Source: Acinetobacter larvae (lineage in GTDB: Bacteria; Pseudomonadota; Gammaproteobacteria; Pseudomonadales; Moraxellaceae). Taken from it: DNA of 64,000 nt. This document shows, in pieces, positions 52,758-62,918 of this stretch. Made by a program: the position numbers and the translations under genes. Positions within the stretch are counted from its first letter, which is position 1, and every line of letters begins with the position of its first letter. Under the pieces are notes generated by a model, which worked only from the letters and a program-made list of their open reading frames with translations, made no database searches and was not told where the DNA came from. The stretch spans positions 1,798,001 to 1,862,000 of the forward strand of contig NZ_CP016895.1 of assembly GCF_001704115.1 (NCBI RefSeq). The letters run 5' to 3'.

Positions 52758-54173
52758 TTATTTGTCTAACTGCCGCCAAGGCTTAATATATGTGCGTTTA
52801 CGCGTTACCAGCACACTGGCGATGAGAATCACCGTTGTGACAGCAAAAGTTAATAAAGTTTCATAACGATAATTTTCAGAAAAGCCCATAAATGCGAGAA
52901 CCAGTAAAATAAAGAAAATCACCAGCCATGTTAACCATGGGAAACACCACATTTTAAAGTCGAGTTGCTGACCAAGTGCTTCATAATGACTACGCATACG
53001 GTATTGCGAGATGGCAATAACTAAATAAACAATCAGCGCAATCGCACCTGTGGTCGATAAGAGAAAGCCAAAGACTTGTCCCGGAAATGCATAATTGGCA
53101 AAGGCACCGACAAACCCCGCTACACTGGATGCCAATACGGCTATTTTAGGCACGCCTTTATGAGTTAATTTTGCTGCTGCCGCAGGTGCATCACCACGTG
53201 TTCCCAATGAATATAACATGCGTGAAGCTATATATAATCCAGAATTCATACAACTACAGACTGCAACAAATACCACGATATCCATAATGGCTTTGGTACC
53301 CGGAATATTTAATACATGTAATACATATTGGAAGGTTCCCATTTGTTTTAAGCCAGGATCATCCCAACTGACCAACGCGACAACCAGAAAAATCGACAAC
53401 AAATAGAAAATGGCGATACGATAAATCACCAAGTTGGTAGCACGACGAATTTGTTTCTGTGGGTCTTGCGATTCTGCCGCAGCAATAGATACCACTTCCG
53501 CACCAAAAAAAGAGAAAATCGTGACCAACACACCATATAGAACGGCACTAAAACCATTGGGCATAAAGCCATTATTATCATAAATCTTGGCAATACCACT
53601 GATCTGCGGTGCTAAGGGCCACCAGCCAAATATGGCCATCGTCGCTACAATAATAAAAGCAATGATTGCCACGACTTTGATTAAAGCAAACCAAAATTCA
53701 AATTCACCAAAATTTTTCACATTAAATAAATTGGTCATGCTGAGCCCAGCCAAAATTAAAATGGCATAACACCATGATGGCAGCATTGGAAACCATGCAT
53801 GTAAAATATCGGCACCGGCGATGGCTTCAACGGGAATAATCAGTACCCAAAACCACCAATATAACCAACCAATCGAAAACCCAGCCCAAGGACCAATTGC
53901 TTTGGCTGCATAAGTTGAAAATGAGCCAGAGTCAGGTTGCATAACAGCCATTTCCCCCAACATCCGCATCACTAAGAACACCAATAAACCTGTGAGTGCA
54001 TAAGAAATAATAATGGCTGGTCCCGCTAAGGCGATTGCTGAAGATGAGCCAATAAATAAGCCAGCCCCAATAATGCCACCAATGGTAATCATCGTGACTT
54101 GACGACTTGATAAACCATGTTCCAATTTGGTCGAATCAGCATGCGGATTGCTATTCATGTGCTTTGTTTCCAT
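52758..54173 (-). CDS. Amino-acid permease (APC superfamily, GabP-like)
   Basis: 471 residues with about twelve membrane helices. Family blocks are LSSRQVTMITIGGIIGAGLF, GPAIIISYALTGLLVFLVMR, LGEMAVMQPDSGSFSTYA and FGAEVVSIAAAESQDP. The ATG at 54173 follows AAGGGA and removes an improbable 68-residue extension of the open frame. The sequence most resembles GABA/aromatic-type AAT permeases. Its neighbours are a divergent LysR gene and, beyond it, an amine oxidase and aldehyde dehydrogenase, so it may import the substrate they degrade. Confidence 0.85.
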   Translation of the reverse strand: METKHMNSNPHADSTKLEHGLSSRQVTMITIGGIIGAGLFIGSSSAIALAGPAIIISYALTGLLVFLVMRMLGEMAVMQPDSGSFSTYAAKAIGPWAGFSIGWLYWWFWVLIIPVEAIAGADILHAWFPMLPSWCYAILILAGLSMTNLFNVKNFGEFEFWFALIKVVAIIAFIIVATMAIFGWWPLAPQISGIAKIYDNNGFMPNGFSAVLYGVLVTIFSFFGAEVVSIAAAESQDPQKQIRRATNLVIYRIAIFYLLSIFLVVALVSWDDPGLKQMGTFQYVLHVLNIPGTKAIMDIVVFVAVCSCMNSGLYIASRMLYSLGTRGDAPAAAAKLTHKGVPKIAVLASSVAGFVGAFANYAFPGQVFGFLLSTTGAIALIVYLVIAISQYRMRSHYEALGQQLDFKMWCFPWLTWLVIFFILLVLAFMGFSENYRYETLLTFAVTTVILIASVLVTRKRTYIKPWRQLDK

Positions 54174-54656
54174 ACGATCCCTTATTTTCGAATAGATGGC
54201 ACGTTGATCAAACCGCAAGCGCACATGATGCATTGATAAAATCATAGATACATCATAGCGAGTGCTATATAGAAACATATGGTTCAAGCGGCTTGTATCA
54301 CCGTGCTGTTTATTACTAGGCGGTATAATCCATTCCACCCTCATCATTGGAGTATCAATTTGCACGGCGATGTTCACAAGCGAAAAAAAATACTATCGAC
54401 ACAACTTATTTTCTTAGATGCTTACTTTTTTCTTAGCTGTTTCCCTCAGCTGTTCTGCGCGTTTTTATTCGCGTTTTTTACGGTGATTCGCATAACAATT
54501 TCGCGTAAGAATATTGAAATAAATTAATATTTTCGATGCGCTCAGTCTTTATAAGCTCAGCTTATGCTACATTAGCAAAAATAATGAAAGTGTTGCTATA
54601 GGATAGCTTGAACGCCTTAATAAAGCGTGTTTTACCAAATAAGGGAGAATTATTTG

Positions 54657-55586
54657 ATGCACAAAATTACTGCAAGGACCTATCCATCCACCATGTCTTT
54701 ACGCTGTTTTGAAGCATCAGCACGATTTTTAAGCTTTACCAAAGCTGCGCAGGTTCTACATATGACGCAAAGCGCAGTCAGTAAACAGGTCGCACACTTA
54801 GAAGACAATCTCAATACCTGTTTATTTGAGCGAACATTAAAAGGCTTAGCGCTGACACCAACCGGAAAGTTATTTTTACAACAGACACAACTGATCTTAA
54901 ATAAAATCGAAATTTCGGTGCTCAATATCTTGGCTTATGGCAGCGAAGCAGAAGCCGTTAATATCGCCGCCCATCCAACGCTATGTGCACGCTGGTTAAT
55001 CCAAATCTTAAAAGGCTTTGGGCAGCAACATCCACAGATCCATTTAGACATTCAAGAACAGATTACCTCGACTGAAATAGAAAACCAGCAAACCGATATT
55101 GCCTTTTTATATGGTGAAGGGATTTGGCGCGATATGACCAGTGTCAAACTCTTTGAAGAGCGCTGCGTTGCCGTATGTTCTCCTGAGCTTATTCCCCAAG
55201 CATTTAGTCATTTAGAAGATTTTTGCTGCCATGTGTTGATTCAATCGCGTTCTCGACCACGTGCTTGGGATGAGTATTTTCAAAGCCAAGGTTTTATCAA
55301 CGAACAGCCTTTTATTGGACCGCGCTTTGATACATTTTATTCCTGTATCAATGCCGCAATAACAGGTTGTGGCATTGCCTTAATTCCTAAGTTCCTCGTC
55401 GAAAAAGAACTCGACTCAGGTGAGTTAATCTTGGCATGGTCTTATGAAATGAATAGCCATAATGCCTATTATATGACTTACCCCACCTCAATGGCGAAAA
55501 TCCCCAAAGTTGCAACGGTGGTGCATTGGATTCAAAATCATTTACATTCCACACCAACACCGCCAACCCACTCTGCTTCGCTTTGA
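54657..55586 (+). CDS. LysR-family regulator (GcvA-like)
   Basis: 309 residues. The N-terminal winged helix-turn-helix (about 8-66) reads SLRCFEASARFLSFTKAA, then TQSAVSKQVAHLEDNL and LFERTLKGLALTPTG. The C-terminal effector domain of substrate-binding-protein fold follows (about 90-300). The ATG at 54657 follows AGGGAGA. It is divergent from the permease gene and convergent with the oxidoreductase gene, a typical position for the local activator. The effector is unknown; a metabolite of the amino-acid pathway is likely. Confidence 0.9.
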   Translation: MHKITARTYPSTMSLRCFEASARFLSFTKAAQVLHMTQSAVSKQVAHLEDNLNTCLFERTLKGLALTPTGKLFLQQTQLILNKIEISVLNILAYGSEAEAVNIAAHPTLCARWLIQILKGFGQQHPQIHLDIQEQITSTEIENQQTDIAFLYGEGIWRDMTSVKLFEERCVAVCSPELIPQAFSHLEDFCCHVLIQSRSRPRAWDEYFQSQGFINEQPFIGPRFDTFYSCINAAITGCGIALIPKFLVEKELDSGELILAWSYEMNSHNAYYMTYPTSMAKIPKVATVVHWIQNHLHSTPTPPTHSASL

Positions 55587-55619
55587 TAGTCTGTCCGTAT
55601 TAACGATTACTCGACCATT

Positions 55620-55658
55620 AAAAAAACCGCTTGATCCTGACAATCCAGCGGTTTTTTT
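55620..55658. terminator. Bidirectional terminator between the LysR and oxidoreductase genes
   Basis: AAAAAAACCGCT and AGCGGTTTTTTT form a 12-bp stem with A and T tracts on both sides, between convergent genes. Confidence 0.9.
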
Positions 55659-55726
55659 AACTAGGGCTGCGCGACTTAATTTAGAGCCCATCAGTTGACA
55701 ACAAAAAAATCATAGCCTATGTGCGA

Positions 55727-57028
55727 TTAAGCCACGATTTTAAGACATTGTCCGGCATGATAGAGCGTAATACCGCAATCATAAAATAATGAACGCGCAC
55801 GGCGAAACGCGACTTTATTACCCGCTAAATCCACCAAAGGCAATGGTAGTTTTTCTGGATCATCCGCTTGTAAATAATCCGCAAATGCTTTTCCCACCAA
55901 AGTTCCAGTGGTAATACCACGTCCATTAAAAGCTGTCGCGGCGACAATGCCGGGTGCAGGTTCAAATAAACGCATAATATGATCACTGGTAAAACCAAAT
56001 TGACCTGACCATTGATATTGCCAACCCTGAGGTTTTAAATCTGGAAAATACTTCTGCAGCATCAAATTGGCCCAACGTAAATAAATTGCTGGATTGGTTT
56101 GATAATCCCCCACAGTGCCCAATAATAAACGCCCGTCTTTGTCGCGACGGATACTGGATAACGCCAAACGAGTATCCCATGAGCCATTTTTATATGGCAA
56201 GATTCGATCAGCTACTGGACCACTTAATGGTGTTGTCGCAATTTGATAATATTTTACAAAGTAAATGGTTTTTAAAATCTCGGTCCATTCACCTTCGGTA
56301 TAAGCATTGGTGGCAATAATAACTTTATCAGCCAAAACCTGACCCTGTTTGCTCTGCACACACCATTGTTGTTGTTGCTGCTGAACAATCCCTGTAACAG
56401 GAGAGTTTTCATAGATATTAACCGGAAGCTTTTGCGCTGCCTGTGCTAGACCCGTCACATAGGCATAAGGATTTACAGTGCCTGCACGGCGGTCCAATAA
56501 TGCTTTTTGAATAGACCTCGTTCCGCAATATTCATGGCATTTATCACCCGTCAGTAGCTCAACATCCGCACCTCGACGCCGCAATTGTGCATAACGTACC
56601 TCGACATCGCGCTCACCTTCGGCATTATGTGCCATATGTAAATTACCCGTGCGATGATCTTGTGCATCGATGCCCAAACGGTCAATCAGATCAAAGACCA
56701 ATCGTGGTGCTTCAGCCAAAGCGGCTGTAAGTTTTTCACCTACTTTTTCACCCAAATATTGATTGAGTTCATCGGGCTGTGCCCAAGTGCCAGCATTGAC
56801 CAAACCGACATTGCGCCCAGACCCACCCGCACCGACTTCGGCTGCCTCTAATACCGTAACCGTATAACCCGCTTCAGCTAGATGTATGGCAGCAGATAAA
56901 CCGGTAAAACCCGCACCAATAACACAGACATCCGTTGTCACTTCTGCCGATAATGTCGGAAATTTTGTAGGTGCTGCGACCAAACTTTTCCATAAGACCT
57001 GATTGTTTAACATTGTATTGTTTAACAT
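55727..57028 (-). CDS. FAD-dependent amino-acid/amine oxidase (DAO family, AmaA/PuuB-like)
   Basis: 433 residues. The Rossmann FAD motif is VCVIGAGFTGLSAAIHLAEA (GxGxxG, about 34-53), followed by LEAAEVGAGGSGRNVGLVNA. The C-terminal FAD motif region is GIVAATAFNGRGITTGTLVG. The family includes gamma-glutamylputrescine oxidase and L-pipecolate oxidase (AmaA). It is encoded downstream of an aldehyde dehydrogenase gene with an 89-bp gap, likely one operon. In Pseudomonas putida amaA and amaB lie together in lysine/pipecolate degradation, which fits best, but a putrescine route is possible. Several in-frame ATGs at the start leave the exact N-terminus open. Confidence 0.82.
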   Translation of the reverse strand: MLNNTMLNNQVLWKSLVAAPTKFPTLSAEVTTDVCVIGAGFTGLSAAIHLAEAGYTVTVLEAAEVGAGGSGRNVGLVNAGTWAQPDELNQYLGEKVGEKLTAALAEAPRLVFDLIDRLGIDAQDHRTGNLHMAHNAEGERDVEVRYAQLRRRGADVELLTGDKCHEYCGTRSIQKALLDRRAGTVNPYAYVTGLAQAAQKLPVNIYENSPVTGIVQQQQQQWCVQSKQGQVLADKVIIATNAYTEGEWTEILKTIYFVKYYQIATTPLSGPVADRILPYKNGSWDTRLALSSIRRDKDGRLLLGTVGDYQTNPAIYLRWANLMLQKYFPDLKPQGWQYQWSGQFGFTSDHIMRLFEPAPGIVAATAFNGRGITTGTLVGKAFADYLQADDPEKLPLPLVDLAGNKVAFRRARSLFYDCGITLYHAGQCLKIVA

Positions 57029-57117
57029 CGTGATGACCCTATCCTTAGGAATTACACAGATATGGCGTGATGCTCCAGTGAGTAAACAAGATGCACCACG
57101 CCATCACAGAATATAAC

Positions 57118-58611
57118 TTAACCGAAGTTAATCCCTTGCGCTAAGGGTAATTCACCGGAGTAGTTGATGGTATTGGTCTGACGACGCATATAGTTTTTCC
57201 ATGCATCTGAACCTGACTCACGACCGCCACCGGTTTCTTTCTCGCCCCCAAAAGCGCCACCAATTTCTGCACCACTGGTACCGATATTGACATTGGCAAT
57301 ACCACAATCACTGCCCTGCGCGCTCATAAATGCCTCAGCCTCACGCAAATCATTGCTAAAGATACAAGATGACAAGCCTTGTGGTACATCATTTTGAATG
57401 GTCAATGCCTGTTCAAAATCATCATAAGGCATGATATATAAAATCGGTGCGAAAGTTTCTGTTTTGACAATCTCGTTTTGTTGTGCAATTTCTACAATTG
57501 CAGGCTGTACATAGTATGCATCAGGATATTGTGCTGCCAATAGACGTTCGCCTCCTGTTACGGTGGCACCTGCCGCCCTTGCTCGTTGCAGTATCGTTTG
57601 CATTTGCTCAAAGATGTGTTGATCAATTAAAGGTCCCACCAAATTGCCCTCTAAAGGATGACCAATCGACACAGATTGATAAGCTTTTTTCAGTTTTTCA
57701 ACAACATCTGCTTGAATAGAACGATGCACAATCAAACGTCTTAGGGTGGTACAACGCTGACCTGCTGTACCCACCGCAGAAAATAAAATACCCCGTATAG
57801 CCAAGTCTAAATCTGCGCTTGGCGCCAAAATCATGGCATTATTGCCGCCCAGTTCTAAAATGCATTTCCCAAAACGTTGTGCCACTTTGGGCGCGACCAA
57901 TTTCCCCATGGCGGTACTACCAGTTGCACTAATCAGTGCTACACGCGCATCACTCACCAAGCGATCACCAAGATCAGCCCCACCAATCAATAGTTGTGAT
58001 AAGTTTGCGGGTGCATCACGACCAAATTGCTCAATGGCTTGATCAAACAAAGCTTGGCAGGCCAAAGCCGTTAATGGTGTTTTCTCTGACGGTTTCCAAA
58101 TGACGGCATTACCGCAGATTAAAGCCAAAGCCGTATTCCAAGACCACACTGCGACAGGAAAATTAAATGCAGAAATAACACCGACAATCCCTAATGGATG
58201 CCAAGTTTCACGCATATGATGCCCTGGGCGCTCAGATGCGATGGTCAAACCATATAACTGACGCGACAACCCTACAGCAAAGTCGCAGATATCAATCATT
58301 TCCTGAACTTCACCTAGACCTTCTTGCTCGATTTTACCGGCTTCCCATGACACCAAAGTCGCTAATTCTTTTTTATAATCACGTAACACCTGCGCGAAAA
58401 TTCGAATGAGTTCACCGCGACGCGGTGCGGGCACTTTACGCCATGCCTCAAAAGCTTGTTGTGCTTGCTGTATGGCTTGATCGGCTTCGGCAACACGATG
58501 TTCAACGACTTTAGCAAGCACTTGCCCTGTAATCGGAGTGCTCACCGTCAATGTCCCAGACTGATAGCTTTGTTTTGCAACGCCAAGTTTGTCTAATAAA
58601 TCCTGTATCAT
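57118..58611 (-). CDS. Aldehyde dehydrogenase (ALDH7/AmaB-like)
   Basis: 497 residues. NAD-binding and catalytic features are visible: GIVGVISAFNFPVAVWSWN (about 146-164), VIWKPSEKTPLTA, the general base Glu in KCILELGGNNAMI (about 260) and the catalytic Cys in VGTAGQRCTTLRRL (about 294). The C-terminal part has GGEKETGGGRESGSDAWK, characteristic of ALDH7/alpha-aminoadipic semialdehyde dehydrogenases. AmaB oxidises piperideine-6-carboxylate/aminoadipate semialdehyde in lysine catabolism. The gene order with the AmaA-like oxidase supports that role. Substrate preference is inferred, not proven. Confidence 0.87.
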   Translation of the reverse strand: MIQDLLDKLGVAKQSYQSGTLTVSTPITGQVLAKVVEHRVAEADQAIQQAQQAFEAWRKVPAPRRGELIRIFAQVLRDYKKELATLVSWEAGKIEQEGLGEVQEMIDICDFAVGLSRQLYGLTIASERPGHHMRETWHPLGIVGVISAFNFPVAVWSWNTALALICGNAVIWKPSEKTPLTALACQALFDQAIEQFGRDAPANLSQLLIGGADLGDRLVSDARVALISATGSTAMGKLVAPKVAQRFGKCILELGGNNAMILAPSADLDLAIRGILFSAVGTAGQRCTTLRRLIVHRSIQADVVEKLKKAYQSVSIGHPLEGNLVGPLIDQHIFEQMQTILQRARAAGATVTGGERLLAAQYPDAYYVQPAIVEIAQQNEIVKTETFAPILYIMPYDDFEQALTIQNDVPQGLSSCIFSNDLREAEAFMSAQGSDCGIANVNIGTSGAEIGGAFGGEKETGGGRESGSDAWKNYMRRQTNTINYSGELPLAQGINFG

Positions 58612-58859
58612 GATCTTTTCCTACATCCTTAATGAGACTGCTATATCAAGCTTTCCTTCGCAAATACGAGATTCCATTGCAGTAAGCTTATCTATAGATC
58701 CATTAAATCCTGCGCATTGAAATTGGACAAACGAATTAAAATATACGCTGCATTCCTTTTTTTCTTAGCCTCAGCATTGCTTCTAGCTCACAGCAGACCC
58801 ATTAAAAATTTTGCAAATAAATTTGTCAGGTTTTTCTAGCCAAGTGGGTAATAGATATT

Positions 58860-58878
58860 GAGAATGTAAATCATTGCC
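58860..58878 (+). promoter_or_regulatory. Weak Fur-box-like site upstream of the HasR-like receptor
   Basis: GAGAATGTAAATCATTGCC matches the Fur consensus at most positions and lies 17 bp before the start codon. Less convincing than the sites at 25014 and 29701. Confidence 0.4.
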
Positions 58879-58895
58879 ATAAAGGTCTTTTTCTA

Positions 58896-61625
58896 ATGTC
58901 ATTCAGAAAACAAACACTGGTCGTCCTGATACATTGTTTTTTCATTCATGGCGCATATGCCAGTAGTCCGGCGAGTACGCAAACTGCTGTAAACAGCAAT
59001 ACCGAAAGGTATTATCAAATTCCTGAGAATGATCTAGGTCGTGTGCTCTCCAATTTTGCAGTGCAGTCTGGCGTACCTTTAAGCTACGATCCCAATATGG
59101 TAAAAGGTTTAAAAAGCAAGGGAATTCAAGGGAATTATTCTATACAAAAAGGCTTCGAACATATTCTGTCCGAACAACCTTATCATATTGAAAAACAAGG
59201 CTCGGTATTTCTCTTAAAACCAAATACCGCAGCAAAGCCGCAAAACAATGCATTGCTTATACCGACCTCTGTAACAGCAGATCCGTCCGCAGCATTACCA
59301 CTTACAGAAAACACGATTGCCAGCCTGCCGGTGATTACCCTCAATGCTGAACCGAAAAGAGTCAATACCACTCACAAAGACCGTGAGCAAATCAACCGTT
59401 TCCGTGGTACAGGTAACGGCGATGTCTTTGGTGATATTGCTGGCTTACAAGTCAACAGTATGCGTAATGAAGCTGGTGCCTTAGATATCGGCATTCGTGG
59501 TATGCAAGGTGAAGGTCGTGTGCCTGTGATTATTGATGGCAGTTTACAGTCTAGTCATGCATTCCGCGGCTACCAAGGAGAAAGTGACCGTACCTATATC
59601 GATATGGATCTCATCAGCAATATTGAAGTTGAAAAAGGTGCATCACGCGCTAAATTTAGCGTCGGCGGTATTGGCGGTGTGGTCAAAATGCGTACCTTGG
59701 GCGTAGATGATATTTTATTGCCTGGTCGGCAAAGCGGTGTCATGCTCAAAGGCAGTTTTTATAATAATAACAAGAGCCCAGTAGTCTCTGACAATGAAAA
59801 AGAACAAGTCAATTATATTATTCGCAATAAACTGTCTTCCACTAACTTCCAAAATGGTGCTGGTACTGTCGCCTTTGCCTTTAAAAATGACTTTATTGAT
59901 GTCGTGACTGCCTATAGTAAACGTGAGGTGGGAAACTATTTTGCCGGTAAACATGGTTTAGACTTTTATAAAGAAAAAGATATGTATGAACTTGATGGCG
60001 GTCAGGAAGTCGTCAATACCGGCTATCAAAGTGATTCAGGCATCATTAAAGTGGGGCTAAATTTAACGGATGAGCATCGTATTGAAGTCAATACCCGACG
60101 CCATGTGCAAAAGGCTGGAGAGGTGTTGTCATTTTATTGGGGACGTTATCCTGTCAAAGATCCCAATTCCCCTCCTGGACGTTATGATCATGACGATCAA
60201 GGCAATCTAATTTATATTCCACAAGCCGATATTCCCGATCTCTACAATATGACGCAATGGCCGATGGGGAAAGCAGCTGTGAATGCATTCAGTGCCAGTT
60301 ATACCTATAAGCCCAAAGATAACCCATTGCTAGATTTGGAACTGGGGCTGTGGCAAACCCGTGCCAAATATGATCAGAATAATGGTATGGGCAATACCGT
60401 AAATATCAATGGTGGTGCTGCCCATCAAGGTGATCAATACCGTGGGAGTTATCAGGACTTTCGTACTGGCATCAATCTCGAAAACAACAGTCGATTTGAT
60501 GCACTGGGTCTGCTGCTAAACTACGGCTTCACCTATGACGAACAACGCATGAAACCGCGTAATATGTATCATACAGAAGCTTCTCGTGATGCCTTACGTA
60601 AAGAAACTTCGATCTTCTTAAATGGTGACTATCAGTTTAAAGACTTCACTTTAAGCTTGGGAGGCAAGTGGCATAACGCAGAAGTCGAGGACTATGCTGA
60701 CCAAGAAGTACCGATGCGCCCAGTACAAAATCCAGATATTGGCAGCAAAGGCTATGCCGTACGCAAATATGGCGGTAAATTTGATTGGATGGGACAGCTA
60801 AATTATCAAATCGTTGATGGCTTTGATGTTTACGGAAAACTATCGAGTATGTACCGCAGCCCAAGCTTATTTGAATCCAGTGTGTCCGGACAAACTTTTA
60901 CTTATGATCCAGACTTGCCTATTCGCGCTGAAAACTCGCGCATTGTGGAATTTGGTTTTATAGGTCAACGTGACAATTTATTTTTGAACAATGATCAAAT
61001 CAAGTTAAACCTGAATTATTTCCGTAATCAGACCAATAACTTCCTGACCCAAGAAACCATACAAAAAGACATCCCGAACGTCATAACACCAAACTTCATT
61101 CTGCCCTATACCACATCATATACCTTTGCCAATTATGATCGGGTGGTATTAAAAGGTGTGGAGCTGGATTTAAGCTATACACTGCCGAGCTTTTTTGTGA
61201 GTTTAAATGGTACGCTATATCAAGCACCCAAAGTCTGTGCTCATTCATCTGACGAGTGTAACCAAGTTGGTGGAACATGGAGTCTCATGACCACACGTCT
61301 ACCACCGCGTAAAATCTTTAATATTACCGTCGGTAAAAGCTTCTTTGAAAATAAACTCAATGTCGGTGCGCGCGCCCGATACCATTCTGAAAAGAAAAAT
61401 CCTAAAGATTGGCTACAAGGTACAGGAATTGCTGGACGTGCAGTGACGGAACTGTCTTCAGAAACGGTCGTCGATGCCTTTGCCAGTTATCGTTATAACC
61501 CCAATCTGGAATTCTCATTTAATATAGATAACCTCACCAACCGTTATAACTATGATCAAGGCACCGTTATCAGTATGCCGATTCCAGGGCGTACCTTTAA
61601 AGCAGGCGTAGAGTTGAAGTTTTAA
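58896..61625 (+). CDS. TonB-dependent receptor with STN domain (HasR/haem-receptor-like)
   Basis: 909 residues. The signal peptide ends near GAYASSPA (about 24). The STN domain (about 38-112) reads YYQIPENDLGRVLSNFAVQ and IQGNYSIQKGFEHILSE. The plug (about 165-275) has RFRGTGNGDVFGDIAGLQVN, IGIRGMQGEGRVPVIIDGS and IEVEKGASRAKFSVGGIGGV, phrases characteristic of the HasR branch of haem/hemophore receptors. The barrel ends FKAGVELKF. No FecI/FecR genes adjoin it, so its STN domain lacks a local partner. Haem uptake is inferred from the plug only; the two His ligands of HasR could not be confirmed by eye. Confidence 0.83.
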   Translation: MSFRKQTLVVLIHCFFIHGAYASSPASTQTAVNSNTERYYQIPENDLGRVLSNFAVQSGVPLSYDPNMVKGLKSKGIQGNYSIQKGFEHILSEQPYHIEKQGSVFLLKPNTAAKPQNNALLIPTSVTADPSAALPLTENTIASLPVITLNAEPKRVNTTHKDREQINRFRGTGNGDVFGDIAGLQVNSMRNEAGALDIGIRGMQGEGRVPVIIDGSLQSSHAFRGYQGESDRTYIDMDLISNIEVEKGASRAKFSVGGIGGVVKMRTLGVDDILLPGRQSGVMLKGSFYNNNKSPVVSDNEKEQVNYIIRNKLSSTNFQNGAGTVAFAFKNDFIDVVTAYSKREVGNYFAGKHGLDFYKEKDMYELDGGQEVVNTGYQSDSGIIKVGLNLTDEHRIEVNTRRHVQKAGEVLSFYWGRYPVKDPNSPPGRYDHDDQGNLIYIPQADIPDLYNMTQWPMGKAAVNAFSASYTYKPKDNPLLDLELGLWQTRAKYDQNNGMGNTVNINGGAAHQGDQYRGSYQDFRTGINLENNSRFDALGLLLNYGFTYDEQRMKPRNMYHTEASRDALRKETSIFLNGDYQFKDFTLSLGGKWHNAEVEDYADQEVPMRPVQNPDIGSKGYAVRKYGGKFDWMGQLNYQIVDGFDVYGKLSSMYRSPSLFESSVSGQTFTYDPDLPIRAENSRIVEFGFIGQRDNLFLNNDQIKLNLNYFRNQTNNFLTQETIQKDIPNVITPNFILPYTTSYTFANYDRVVLKGVELDLSYTLPSFFVSLNGTLYQAPKVCAHSSDECNQVGGTWSLMTTRLPPRKIFNITVGKSFFENKLNVGARARYHSEKKNPKDWLQGTGIAGRAVTELSSETVVDAFASYRYNPNLEFSFNIDNLTNRYNYDQGTVISMPIPGRTFKAGVELKF

Positions 61626-61679
61626 ACCAGCTCGACACGAGGCTTAAGGCTTTATAGCCTTTATTAAACGCAACGCAAC

Positions 61680-61713
61680 AAGCAGCCATAATTTGTAAAA
61701 GTTATGGCTGCTT
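61680..61713. terminator. Terminator between the receptor and the peptidase gene
   Basis: AAGCAGCCATAA and TTATGGCTGCTT form a perfect 12-bp stem with a 10-base loop between convergent genes. Confidence 0.8.
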
Positions 61714-61758
61714 ATCAGGCAATACCGTTTGATTTAGATTGTTTTTGCTTGCGTCGTT

Positions 61759-62262
61759 TTACTCAGGGAGTAATGCCAAATAAGAAGATGGATTTTGTCT
61801 TTTCCCAGCTTTCACCACCTCGAAATGCAAATGCGGACCTGTACAACGTCCAGTACACCCAACGTCAGCAATGTGTTGTCCTGCATGAACCTGATCGCCA
61901 ATTTCAACATGCAATTTAGACGCATGAGCATAGCGGGTAAAATAACCATTGCGGTGATCTATCTCAATATAGTTACCATAGCCTTTGCCCCAACCCGATT
62001 TGGTTACGATGCCAGGTCCCGTTGCATAAATTTCTGTGCCGGCTTTGGCGGCCAAATCCAAGCCAGAATGTCCTTCAACCTTACCATTCATCACGCGTTG
62101 CCCAAACTCTGAGCTCACTGTTGAATTGGGTAAAGGATGCTTTACAAACCATGACCCTAAAGATGAGGCTGATAGTTTTTGATTGGCCAGTGCCGAGCAA
62201 GAAATCATCGCGGTCAATATCGCACAAGAAAAAAACTTCAACTTCGACAATGTCATCATCAT
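61759..62262 (-). CDS. M23-family peptidoglycan endopeptidase (LytM-like)
   Basis: 167 residues. A signal peptide (about 1-26, ending SCSALANQK) directs it to the periplasm. The peptidase domain (about 45-160) has the zinc ligands in GKVEGHSGLDLAAKAGT (His and Asp) and in CTGPHLHFEVVKAGK (HxH motif). It would cleave peptide cross-links of peptidoglycan. The domain is single, without a coiled coil or LysM repeats, so an accessory role in wall remodelling is likely. The second or third of three adjacent Met codons may be the start. Confidence 0.88.
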   Translation of the reverse strand: MMMTLSKLKFFSCAILTAMISCSALANQKLSASSLGSWFVKHPLPNSTVSSEFGQRVMNGKVEGHSGLDLAAKAGTEIYATGPGIVTKSGWGKGYGNYIEIDHRNGYFTRYAHASKLHVEIGDQVHAGQHIADVGCTGRCTGPHLHFEVVKAGKRQNPSSYLALLPE

Positions 62263-62510
62263 AAATCTTATCGCTCGTAAAAAACAATGTCATGTTATAA
62301 CATAACAAATTAGCTATAAAAAATAAGGTTCGCGTTGATTTTGTAAATACATATTTCTCATGCCTGCTACAAATCATGCCGGTTTATGCAAGCCGGTTGC
62401 TAGATTATGTTGCACTGGGGCATAATCTATGCCGATATCGCAATGCCTCTAACCCCAAGTATCCGGACATCAAGCATACGGATATTACGGATATATTGCT
62501 GAGCAGTAGA

Positions 62511-62918
62511 ATGAATATTAGTACTTTAGCCAAATTAAGTGGTGTTACCCCATCGACCATTCGCTACTATGAGCACATTAAACTCTTAGCCAAGGTGAAA
62601 CGGAAAGCCAATGGCTATCGCGAATATCATGACGATGACCTAAAACAATTGATCTTGATTCAGCAAGCACAACAAGTTGGTTTTAGCCTCGCTGAAATCA
62701 AGGCACTGTTACCTACCAATATCAAACAATGGAATCATAGCCAATTGCTCGATACGCTCAATGGCAAAATAAAGGACATCGAGCAATTGCAACACCAATT
62801 ACAACAGAGCAAACGCAACTTACAAAGCATGATCGATGCCATCACCGATAAGCCAGCAGAAATCAGTTGTGAAGAAAATGCTGAACGTTTGCTGAAACAA
62901 TATGCCGTCAAAGATTGA
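62511..62918 (+). CDS. MerR-family regulator
   Basis: 135 residues from MNISTLAKLSGVTPSTIRYY. It has the MerR winged helix (about 2-70, YYEHIKLLAKVKRKANGYRE and IQQAQQVGFSLAEIKALL) and a C-terminal dimer coiled coil (about 80-115). A single Cys near the end (EISCEENAE, about 119) is not the thiol pattern of metal-sensing MerR. The start at 62511 is the family opening; the frame is open 135 bp further. It is convergent with the flavin oxidoreductase gene, stop codon against stop codon. Target and inducer unknown; regulators of this type often control OYE-family genes, but here the orientation gives no shared promoter. Confidence 0.85.
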   Translation: MNISTLAKLSGVTPSTIRYYEHIKLLAKVKRKANGYREYHDDDLKQLILIQQAQQVGFSLAEIKALLPTNIKQWNHSQLLDTLNGKIKDIEQLQHQLQQSKRNLQSMIDAITDKPAEISCEENAERLLKQYAVKD

